Assembly: GCA_009760885.1 (NCBI GenBank)
Contig: CM019692.1
Location: 47,346,430 to 47,410,429, forward strand
Origin: Achatina immaculata
Lineage: Eukaryota; Mollusca; Gastropoda; Stylommatophora; Achatinidae
Reading direction: 5' to 3'
Length of the DNA stretch: 64,000 nucleotides
The translations under genes were made by a program, and so were the position numbers. Positions within the stretch are counted from its first letter, which is position 1, and every line of letters begins with the position of its first letter. Below, piece after piece: positions 55,600-64,000 of this stretch. Under the pieces are notes generated by a model. It did no database searches. It was given only the letters and a program-made list of their open reading frames with translations, and was not told the DNA's origin.

Positions 55600-57189
55600 T
55601 TACTGAACCGAGCATTGAATTGAATTACAATTTTGCTGTCACTCATGAAAGGGAAAGTGATAGAAAGATCATACACAGTGGCAAATCAAATAATCCCAAC
55701 TGTAGGGGAAGAGCCAGTGAAGAGCCTTGGCAGAGTATATGATGCATCCATGAAAGACTCAAGCGCTGTGAAGGAGGTTATAGAAATGGCGCAGAATGGA
55801 CTGAGCATCATAGACAAAAGCAGGCTACTGGGTAAGTTCAAAATATGGTGCCTCCAGTTCATGCTTATTCCAAAACTGATGTGGCCACTACTCATTTACG
55901 AAGTAAGTACCAGCACAGTAGAGGCAGTCGAAAGAAAGATAAATAAAGCCATAAGAAAGTGGTTGGGCGTACCACCAGGATTAACTGATGTAGCGCTGTA
56001 CTGCAAGAAGAGCAAACTGCAGCTGCCTTTCAAATCTGTGGTTGAAGAATACAAGGTAGGAAAAACAAGACTTGCAATGATGCTACAAGAATCTACAGAT
56101 CCGGTGGTACGAGAAGTGCAGCCAACACTTAGAACTGGACGAAAATGGAAAGTAGGTGAGGAAGTGACCTCAGCCAGGGAAACGCAGGAGCTGAAAGAAG
56201 TAATAGGGTACACCCAGACCAACAGAAGGGGATTTGGTCATGGAGAAATCAAATGGTGGTCAAAGGCCTCCTGCAAGGAAAGAAGGGATATGATCATCAG
56301 CGAAGTAAGGAATTCAGAGAATGACAGGCTGGTCCAGAAGGCAGTCCAACAATCACAACAAGGGCAATGGACAACATGGGAGGAAGTCCTGCAGAGATCA
56401 ATAACATGGAATGACATCTGGAAAATGGCACCCTTGAGGCTCAGCTTCATCATCAGAGCTACTTATGACCTTCTGCCTACAGGCTCCAACCTATCCAAAT
56501 GGGGTGTATCAGAAGATACAAAGTGCCCTCTCTGCAACGAAAGGCAAACATTGGAACATGTGCTGTCAGCATGTAGAGTGTCTTTAGGGCAAGGACGGTA
56601 CACCTGGCGGCACAACAGAGTGTTGCAGGAACTAGTAGCCATCGTAGACAGGGCAAACGATAAAGCAAATAACAGCAAAAGAGTTGAGGTGCCACCTAAA
56701 TACTTCATAGGTGCTGGTACGACATCAAATATTGAAATCAGGAACATTCCCTTACCATCACTGCTAGATGGTACAAATGATTGGGAAGTGACAGCGGACC
56801 TTCCAGAAAGAAGAGAATACCCGACTGCCATCAAGAACACAGGAATGCGACCGGACATTGTAGTGTACTCCACAGGAAAACAGGAATTAATAATGATCGA
56901 GCTTACGGTCCCATACGAAACTAGAATAGAGGAACAGCATTTATTCAAATTGGAGAAGTACAATGATCTGGTCAAGCAACTGAGGCGGGGGGCAGGAATC
57001 AGGGCAAAAGTGATAACTGTAGAAGTGGGAGCAAGAGTATTCGTAGCAACATCAGCATATGACCTGTGTAAGCAACTGGGCATAAAGGGACAAGCAAGAG
57101 CAAGGGCATTGAGAAGCCTTTCAGAAACAGCAGAAAAGGCCTCATGCTGGCTGTGGAGTATGCGAAACAAGCATTGGCAACATAAGTAA
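55600..57189 (+). mobile_element. 5'-truncated non-LTR retrotransposon with restriction-like endonuclease (R2/NeSL-like)
   Basis: A 518-codon open frame (ATG 55633, stop 57187-57189) starts inside the reverse-transcriptase thumb (GKFKIWCLQFMLIPKLMWPL at about 67-86). It continues through the zinc knuckle CPLCNERQTLEHVLSAC (C298, C301, H309, C314: CX2CX7HX4C) and the endonuclease motif RPDIVV...IELTVPYE (P407, D408, E423) to the end RALRSLSETAEKASCWLWS. Knuckle followed by a PD-(D/E)XK-type nuclease is the C-terminal layout of R2-like LINEs. The RT catalytic motifs are missing, so it is a dead-on-arrival copy, but without one stop over 1.5 kb and thus probably young. It sits inside a hAT-like element, with a SINE behind it. 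Confidence 0.85.
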
Positions 57190-57214
57190 TTTCATTTGCC
57201 ACAACCAATACCAG

Positions 57215-57445
57215 TCCTCCATAGCTAAATCGCTAAAGACGCGTGGCAACTGGAAGATCATGGGTTCGATCCCGGGACCTCTGGGAGTCATGACCCAGAG
57301 GGGCCCACCCCCTTAGAGTGTCAGGAGTTTAAAGGGCCGAAACACTTGTCTGAGGGTGGGGGGGGGACTTCCTCTGATGATCTGAAGGAGTTGTGTTGTT
57401 GTTCCGCTCTCTACGGTAGAGAGTTTCCTGCATATGCTTTGCAAG
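57215..57445 (+). mobile_element. tRNA-related SINE, family 2 (directly behind the R2-like LINE)
   Basis: A tRNA-like head (tagctaaatcgctaaag ... ggttcgatccc, a good B box) is followed by a body with GAGTCATGACCCAGAGGGG, TTTAAAGGGCCGAAACACTT and GTTGTTGTTCCGCTCTCTA. It starts about 25 nt behind the LINE stop and ends near a G-run. A second copy is at 136-352 in reverse. Confidence 0.75.
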
Positions 57446-58194
57446 GGGGGGGGGGGGGGGTATTTGGTCTGCGCAAAATATGATCACCTTACTCTTACTT
57501 CAAGGAAGTTTGGCCACCCTGATAAATAAAATGTATCTGCGATATTTGAACAACTCGTTACTATAAGTGTTTTTAATTTTAAAAATAATAATAAATAAAA
57601 GAGAGCTTGCTGTTTATAAATACAGTATTTGTAACGTTTTCGTTTAATACGTCCGGTAAAGTTTTTTAATAGCTGACGTCCCAGAATTCCTCTTGATAAC
57701 AATTACAGAAGGAAAAGATGGTGGGGAGTTGTACGCAACATTTATTTGAATTGTAAAAGTTATTATATCGCGTAAGTTTATGATGTATAATTCAGCTTTT
57801 ATTGTAACTTAATTTATGACAAGGAAAGTGAAAGCAGACTAGACAACTTTTTTTTCAAGTATGAAAGTATATAACAGAGAATCACAAACTAAATGCATTG
57901 CATCCTGCTTAACATTTGGTAGACGTCTGCTTCTGTTTACTTTGCATTAGTAAGACGTCGAAATGCTCAAAACAAACATACACACTCACACACTAAATAC
58001 ACGAATAGGTGCAAAACACTAATTCACATTATAACATTTAGTCAACGCAGTCTTTTGATAACATACGCTGAATGTAACTGACAAGTGAAAAATTCAGGGG
58101 AAAGATACATTTTTGTTTTGTCATTTAGTCAACATCGATATGGTAAAAGGTGATTCTGCACTAAATGGATTTTTACTACCTATCTGTTTCAAAT
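57446..58194. other. intergenic DNA, right flank of nested elements
   Basis: A G-run at 57446-57460, then the possible right edge of the hAT element near 57520, then AT-rich DNA without recognised features. Confidence 0.4.
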
Positions 58195-58405
58195 GGTTAG
58201 ACGAGTGGTTGGTTAGTTAGTTCACTTGTCAATCACGGTGAAGATCGGCGGTGCGATCCTAGTGGAAGGCAGCCGGTCAGGCAAACTTGGATTTGGGGAA
58301 GAAAAGGTGACCAGGTGTGATACCGACTACATGATCCCCAAGTATATCGTCAGTCACCGGCACTACATCCTGTACATGCTTCAGTGACACATCATTTCTC
58401 ATATG
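58195..58405 (+). mobile_element. tRNA-derived SINE, family 1
   Basis: Head agacgagtggttggttagtt ... ggcggtgcgatcctagt, body AAAGGTGACCAGGTGTGATA and CAGTCACCGGCACTACATCC. Divergent but in order. Confidence 0.65.
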
Positions 58406-59769
58406 TGAGAAAAACTGCTGCCACCCAAAACAGCCTATGCAGCAAAACTGAACTACTATAAATAACTGTTAAAGTCTTCACTGTTGCATTACCCAATGAG
58501 AACTTCAATCCCTAGATGCCATCTAACTCAAATTCCCAAAACACAATGAACATTGAAAGATTTTATGCTTCCCAAAACATAGGCTTGGCCTGTACAAGAA
58601 AATCCTTTTTTTATTCTGCTGCTTACTTCTGGAATAACATTCTAACCATTTGAAACAGGTAGTAAAATCCATTTATTGTCAGAATCTCCTTTTACCTTAT
58701 TGATGCTGACTAAATGACCAAAAAAAATGCATTTTCATCTGAATTCTTGACTTGTCAGTTACATTCAGTGTGTCATCAGAAGACTTCAGCAGTTCTGCTA
58801 ATACAGAGTAAGTCTGTGCTCAGAATAATCAGTGAAAATTAGAGATTAATTATGTTGTCTCACTGTAATGATTTAATGTTGTTGAATACTGGACTGAAGG
58901 AATTACCACATTTCATTGCCATATGTGCACTGGCATATATATATGTAATTTGTCAGGGAATAAGGGTGGGGGGGGGGGGTGGGAGAAACGCCATATTCTC
59001 CATGAACACTGGCACTGTAATTCCAAAAGTAGGTCATTGTTGGCAAGTGGCAACAGTACAATTCTTTATTTTTATTTTATATTGATCCATATATTTATTT
59101 TGTTATAAAGCGGTAAGTGCTGTTTCATTTACTTTTAATTAGCTAGTTATTATGCATAACATCACCTTTATTTTTTTTTTTTTTAACAAATTAACCAAGG
59201 ATCTTATTAAAACAAAAGAAGAAATAAAAGGGATTATAGTATACTTGTACTGGATGTTTTAAACATTTTACCAACAGTTTATAAACATTACTGTTTAACA
59301 CTGAAAATTCATACAATATACATGGGAGGTAACAGAACCATTTTTCATCACTGTAGGGTATCGCATGGACCTGTGTGTCCAATTTTTCACCTTTTGAAAG
59401 TAAAGTTCACTTGTTTGTTTGGTATTTAATATTTTAATATTAATTAATCTTACTTTAATAATTTATAATCATGTATATTGCATTCTTGTGTCACTAGTGT
59501 ATTAAACATGTCAGAATAGTACCAGTAACCGCTATCCCAGCATATACCCAAACCTGACATCGGGTATAAGATGCAGGGTGATTTTTGGAGGCTTCTTTTT
59601 GGGGAAAAAAAAAAAAAAAACTGCGTTATATATAGCATGAAATACTGTACATGAAAGTAGCAGCGTATACAATACCAATTCTAGGCCACTGGAACACTTT
59701 ACTTGGGTTATTTAAAATTTAGTCTTTCTCTTTATCTATTTAGTTTACGTATACTATATTGATGTTCAA

Positions 59770-60041
59770 ACAATTATTGAGGAAAGACGCTGGCGATGGT
59801 TGGGACATGTGCTCCGAATGACTGACAACTCACTACCAAAAGTAGCACTAAGATGGACACCACAGGGGAGCAGAAGTAAGGGTAGACCAAAAGAGACATG
59901 GAGAAGAACAACAGAAAGGATGTTGAGCAATAGAGGGCTCACCTGGGCAAGAGCAGAAAAAAAGGCGAAGGACAGGCGTTTGTGGAAAACCCTTGCGGAA
60001 GCCCCATGTGCCCTGGGCACTTAAGGTTCAGAGAGAGAGAG
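59770..60041 (+). mobile_element. 5'-truncated non-LTR insertion, group E, with 14-bp target duplication
   Basis: ATATTGATGTTCAA at 59756-59769 repeats exactly at 60042-60055. The body reads [40 protein letters not shown] and [20 protein letters not shown], stop, then (GA)n. No stop inside, so young. It lies about 170 nt upstream of the exon at 60214. Confidence 0.95.
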
Positions 60042-60213
60042 ATATTGATGTTCAACAAGTGCAGTAGAATGGAAGTTGAGAAACTAGGTGAAGAATGTCA
60101 GGCAGGCTTATGTGAGCAATTATTTACCCTTCTCAAAATTAAAGTCATTCACTTATGCCATTCAAAAAAAAAAAACAACAACAAAAAAACTTAAATGAAT
60201 ATCTTAATTTCAG

Positions 60214-60414
60214 TTCTGATTCTTGGAATCATAAATTTGAATGCCTGTTAAGATAAACTTGGCCACCACGTATCAATGGTACCACCATGGCCCATCAGCA
60301 GCAGCACCACCATGTATCTCGAGACAGATATCACAGACAGTATGATTATCACAGCAGTGACACAGATATCTCTGATACTGATGAGCGTAAAAAAGCTTGC
60401 ATAAAAAAGTCAAG
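60214..60414 (+). CDS. unrecognised gene, first coding exon (CDS from 60287)
   Basis: Acceptor ATCTTAATTTCAG at 60213 implies an upstream noncoding exon. The ATG at 60287 has a strong start context (CACCATGG) and an in-frame TAA 33 nt upstream, so it is very likely the true start. It encodes MAHQQQHHHVSRDRYHRQYD then YHSSDTDISDTDERKKACIK and KS before donor CAAG|GTTTGT (phase 2). It is hydrophilic, Gln/His-rich at the start, with acidic SSDTDISDTDE; no signal peptide or membrane helix. I do not recognise the family; it looks like a disordered cytoplasmic N-terminus. Confidence 0.7.
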
Positions 60415-60474
60415 GTTTGTTGTTTGAAGACCTCGTGTTTTTTTTTTTTCTACATGATGTCATGCAGGAGGTTG

Positions 60475-60765
60475 TGGTGTATTCTTCTTTAGATCATACA
60501 GTAGGTTGTAGTGTATTCTTCTTTAGATCTATTGAGTTTAATGCTTGTTATTATTATGAATGTCATACAGTAGGTTGTAGTGTATTCTTCTTTAGATCTA
60601 TTGAGTTTAATGCTTGTTATTATTATGAATGTCATACAGTAGGTTGTAGTGTATTCTTCTTTAGATCTATTGAGTTTAATGCTTGTTATTATTATGAATG
60701 TCATACAGTAGGTTGTAGTGTATTCTTCTTTAGATCTACTGAGTTTTATTATTATGAAAGAGTCC
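60475..60765 (+). repeat. 69-bp minisatellite, 4 units
   Basis: tcatacagtaggttgtagtg, tattcttctttagatctatt and gagtttaatgcttgttatta plus ttatgaatg. It lies just behind the first coding exon of the unrecognised gene. Frames on both strands are artefacts. Confidence 0.95.
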
Positions 60766-61304
60766 TCTGAGGTTTCAGTCTGTTGTGAAATATTTTTGTA
60801 GGTTGATAATTGTATGAGTACTGCACAGTAGTAGTTGTTTGTATCACATTTTGTGTGTGTCCACGGAAGCCACTGTGGTAGTAGGAGAGATCTTGGTTCC
60901 CTCACCTTCTCTACCCCAATCCGGGGCCCAGGCCATGAGCAGGGGCTCTCCACCCATGTCTCTTCTGAGCTGTTTCTTCTAACCGTGTCCAGGTGTTGAC
61001 GATCTTTTTTTTTTTTTTTTTCAAATCTCTGCTTCAGGACTTCTTCGCCAGGTGTTTCCAGGTCTTCCTTGTTTCCTCTTTCCCTGGGGGGGTGGGGGTT
61101 CCTGGTGTGAGTTTGTCTGGTTGTGTCCGTGGTAGGTTTTTGAAGTCTATACCCTGTCCATCTAGAGATCTTGGTTTGCTGCTAAACGGAGGCTCTTGGT
61201 GGCTGGTTCCAGGGTGAAGAATTTGGCTAACATTTGATCTTCAGTTTTAGAACATGAGCAGGTCTGAATATGGGGCTTCTAGGGAACTTTTTTTTTCTTT
61301 TTTT

Positions 61305-61382
61305 TCTTCTTCTCTTCTTCGTTCGCTTCTACCACCAAGACCGCACTGTGATCCTACTGAATTTACGCCTGTGGTCCTCGTT
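61305..61382 (+). repeat. dispersed repeat Y
   Basis: TTCGCTTCTACCACCAAGAC and CGCACTGTGATCCTACTGAA as at 17490-17640, without the inverted arm. Confidence 0.5.
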
Positions 61383-61409
61383 TTCTTTTTTTTTTTTTTT
61401 TTTTAAATT

Positions 61410-61850
61410 GCACTTTGTTTAGTTGTGAGTACTTTGTTTAGTTGTGAGCACTTTGTTTAGTTGTGAGCACTTTGTTTAGTTGTGAGTACTTTGTTTAGTT
61501 GTGAGTACTTTGTTTAGTTGTGAGTACTTTGTTTAGTTATGGCAACTTAATTTTTAATTATGGGAACTGTTTAGTTATGGGAACTTTCTTTAGTTATGGA
61601 CATTTTATTTAGTTACAGGCACTTTATTTAGTTTTGAGTACATTAATTAATTACAGGCACTTTATTTAGTTCAAGTACTTTAATTAATTATGGACACTTT
61701 ATTTATGGGTATTTTATTTAGTTACAGACACTTTATTATGGACACTTTATTTAGTTATAGGCATTTTAGTTATGAGCACTTTATTTCGTTATAGGTACTT
61801 TATTTAAGTATAGACACTTTATTTAGTTATGGGCACTTAGTTAACTTTTA
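61410..61850 (+). repeat. 19-bp minisatellite decaying into (TTTAGTTATGG..)n
   Basis: actttgtttagttgtgagt repeated about 7 times (to 61545), then many altered units of cactttatttagttatggg. It ends about 50 nt before the exon at 61905. Confidence 0.92.
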
Positions 61851-61904
61851 AATATGAAATGTTGAATGTGTGTAGATTGGGTTATGGTATTTTCTGTTTT
61901 CTAG

Positions 61905-62086
61905 TTCGCAAGGCCCACCCCGCTCTAAACCTTGTCTGGTAAATCGAACAAGATCCCAGAGTTTAGACAACACCAGCAGCAACGAAGATTGTCCTTCGTG
62001 TGAAGCTGGAGGAATGTGTTCACGCTCACGGTTTCAGAACTTTGACATGCCAGGACAGCAGCATCAGCAGCAACATACTGGCTGTG
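61905..62086 (+). CDS. unrecognised gene, second exon
   Basis: Acceptor TTCTGTTTTCTAG and donor TGTG|GTAATT bound 182 nt that continue the exon at 60214 in frame. It encodes SQGPPRSKPCLVNRTRSQSL, DNTSSNEDCPSCEAGGMCSR and SRFQNFDMPGQQHQQQHTGC. Ser, Arg, Gln and Cys are abundant; CPSCEAGGMC holds three cysteines but is not a zinc finger I know. The RTRSQSLD stretch resembles a kinase or 14-3-3 site (inference). The exit phase needs a further exon, probably beyond the window. Confidence 0.68.
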
Positions 62087-62154
62087 GTAATTTCACTTTT
62101 CGTGGTTTATTTTAACCAATATTTTTGTTTTGTTTTTTTTTGTTTTGTTTTTAA

Positions 62155-62240
62155 TGTTTTGTCTCCCTGAGACTTCCAGCAGGATGTTCTTAGCAGCTGA
62201 AGCTGTGGAGGTGTTGGAAGACAAACATTAGGTTGAATTT
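62155..62240 (+). repeat. dispersed repeat X, partial
   Basis: TGTCTCCCTGAGACTTCCAG and GCAGCTGAAGCTGTGGAGGT parallel the start of 37455-37750. Confidence 0.5.
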
Positions 62241-62289
62241 GGGGGGAGAGGGCTAATGATCTCCTGTTCCCAAGAAGGTAGAGTCAGTG

Positions 62290-62740
62290 CTGTCTGCAGG
62301 CAAGGTGATGGCTTCTGTCTTTTGGGATGCAAAAGGAGTACTGTTGGTGGATTACCTTGAAAAAGGTAAAACTATCACTGGGACATGCTACTCTAATCTT
62401 TTGAAGCAAGTGTGACACCAAATCAAGAAGAGTAAGGCAGTGCTCCAGCTCACAAGTCAATGGTTGTCAAGACTTCCGTCTTGAATTGTGCATTCCAGCT
62501 GCCTGAACATCTGCCTTATACATCTGATTTGGCACCCTCTGACTACCACCTCTTCCCCAAACTGAAGAAAGAGCTTAGTGGTTGCCAGTTTTCCACGGAT
62601 GATGACGTTATTAATGCCATGAATAAGCATTTGAGGGTACATGATGCAGACTTCTACAAAGCAGGGATCAGTATGCTCCATGACCGCTGGTCAAAGTGAG
62701 TCAAACTACAAGGGGACTATTTTGAAAAATAACTCGATAA
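62290..62740 (+). mobile_element. mariner transposase remnant (DD34D type)
   Basis: KVMASVFWDAKGVLLVDYLE, KGKTITGTCYSNLL, then across a frameshift SDLAPSDYHLFPKLKKELSG, CQFSTDDDVINAMNKHL and HDADFYKAGISMLHDRWSK with a stop at 62697. The block FWDAKGVLLVDYL holds the second catalytic Asp and APSDYHLF the third. The first part of the gene is missing. Confidence 0.9.
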
Positions 62741-64000
62741 AGTTGACTACATATAAATCACTGTACCGTAGGCCAACGACCTTTCAATCACCTCTTGTAC
62801 AGTGTTTAACTTGAGGACCCATAGTGGACCAAAAACAACCCTAGCTTCTCGGCTAATTCCACCACCATAAAAACTGCTGCAAGCCCCACCGAATCGTCTA
62901 AGAGCGCCTGGAGAGAATTTTTGGTCGACTTTTTAATCAGCTTTTGTGAAGATGAGTAGTTTATCCATATAATGCTACTGAGTTATCATGTGATGTCGTG
63001 GTAAGAATGGAAGTTGGTTGCTCATTGTGTATCAGCATTGTCCTGTGGATAATGATTAGATGTGATTGTGTGATGATGTTGCAGTATCCATGTAACTGTT
63101 GAGTGGCAGTAAAATGTGTATTCATATTGACATAGAAACTCTTTGTTGTCGTACGAGAGTTGAAAGTGTCACCATAGCTGTTGATGATGTGTGAAGTATA
63201 AAGAGTGTCAGAATCTGGGCCAGATACATGTTTGTATTGCTTGTTAACATTCATTGTAATCATGATATGCTTACCTCTGGTTACCAATACCAGTCGTAGT
63301 TTCAAGGTTTACATAGTACATTCATGACAGACTCCATTGTTTACTCTGTTACAACCATACCATCAATCTAACACAGTTTTAGATGTTACTATTAAGTCAG
63401 TAAATGTATGCAGCTCTCAAGCACACTGCCTAATATGTGACTTGGGAGAGTAGAAGGCTGAAGGGGAGATAAATCCTGAGAGAAAATTTGAAGCAAGCGA
63501 TCTAAAGGTATTTAATTCTTCCATTTCCATACAAGAGCCCAAGGCCACACTAAGGAAAGATTTTATAACAAATACAGTCACCATGTTTTTATTGGGGGAA
63601 CAGCTGGATACCTATGTGTAACTTATATCTTCTTCTTCTTCTTCAGCTTTCCAAGCCATTAAGACAACTTATGTAGTAATTTAAAATTTGAATTTCCAAA
63701 GCAAAGATCAAACTAGATAGATCTAGAATATCCAGTTTTGGCATCTGAAAATGTCTTTGTCTTCAAAGATGATAAATGCAGTTAACTTATTTTGTAGTTG
63801 CTACAAAAGTCATTTGAGTGACTCACAGTAGGGATAGAATTGATAGTGAAGCTTTTTTGTTGCTTTCCTCTTTGAGCTGATAACAGTCAGTAGAGACTTA
63901 CTCGTATTACATAAGTATTGCATATTATGACATTTTCCATATCAACTACTGGCAAGACCAGAACTCTCATCTGCAGTATTGTGTAGCAACCAGTTCAGTG
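62741..64000. other. probable intron of the unrecognised gene
   Basis: No exon matching the open phase left at 62086 could be supported up to the window end; a (CTT)n microsatellite lies at 63629-63645. Confidence 0.4.

Larger units (their letters stand above)
52660..57530 (+). mobile_element. probable hAT-like transposon, split by two LINE insertions
   Basis: Left part: GGCGGGACAGTCCCG and GTCCCGCC..GGCGGGAC palindromes (52667-52740). Coding remnants lie at 53655-55505. The right edge may be GGCCACCCTG at 57511-57520 (reverse CAGGGTGGCC, a hAT-type end). Inside lie a group C LINE fragment (52866-53310) and the R2-like LINE with SINE (55600-57445). I could not find a matching left terminus, so the borders are inferred. 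Confidence 0.5.

Noticed and set aside
56463..57170. 235-codon frame on the - strand
   Set aside because: Shadow of the R2-like LINE frame, which has clear motifs on the + strand.
60417..60953. Frames of 117 codons (+) and 154 codons (-)
   Set aside because: Both consist of the 69-bp minisatellite.

Overview
This is a stretch of animal nuclear DNA: AT-rich, intron-rich, and full of decayed transposons, tRNA-derived SINEs and minisatellites. Its backbone is the 3' part of a dystrophin gene on the + strand. I joined 20 exons between 7313 and 43650, all with GT-AG introns and compatible phases, into a continuous 709-residue reading frame plus stop. It runs from the WW domain through the EF-hand region, the ZZ zinc finger, a syntrophin-binding region and two coiled coils to a GDLFH..VMTDEE C-terminus. 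Spectrin repeats and the N-terminus must lie upstream of the window. The protein looks invertebrate (ZZ segment [16 protein letters not shown]). The non-LTR elements (CPCG..TPEHILQ..C tails) and tRNA SINEs suggest a lophotrochozoan, perhaps a mollusc. That placement is inference.

Layout. 1-7312 is repeat-rich DNA upstream of the WW exon, probably intron, with no recognisable exon. 7313-24433 carries the WW, EF-hand and ZZ exons; eight of these nine have exactly the lengths I recall for human DMD exons 62-70. 25049-35863 holds six small exons, five of them symmetric phase-2 cassettes. Three successive exons encode variants of one DEHxLI helix, the most notable feature of the window. 36708-43650 encodes the coiled coils and C-terminus. 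From 43651 come the 3'UTR (several AATAAA signals) and a long intergenic region with nested elements: a broken hAT-like transposon (about 52.66-57.53 kb) holding a LINE fragment and a 5'-truncated retrotransposon with a restriction-like endonuclease and a tRNA-like SINE directly behind it. 60214-62086 holds the first coding exon and a second exon of another + strand gene, product not recognised.

Dystrophin links cortical actin to the dystroglycan complex. WW, EF-hands and ZZ together bind dystroglycan, the next region binds syntrophins, and the coiled coils pair with dystrobrevin. The small in-frame cassettes lie in the syntrophin-binding region, so splicing could change the number or kind of such helices without disturbing the frame. 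A CpG-rich, TATA-containing segment in the intron that splits the WW domain (10430-10900) is a candidate internal promoter, at the same place as the vertebrate Dp71 promoter.

Mobile DNA: at least eight groups of non-LTR retrotransposon fragments, three SINE groups, piggyBac-like elements with TTAA/TTAG ends, hAT and mariner remnants, and a dozen minisatellites. No rRNA, true tRNA or CRISPR was seen.
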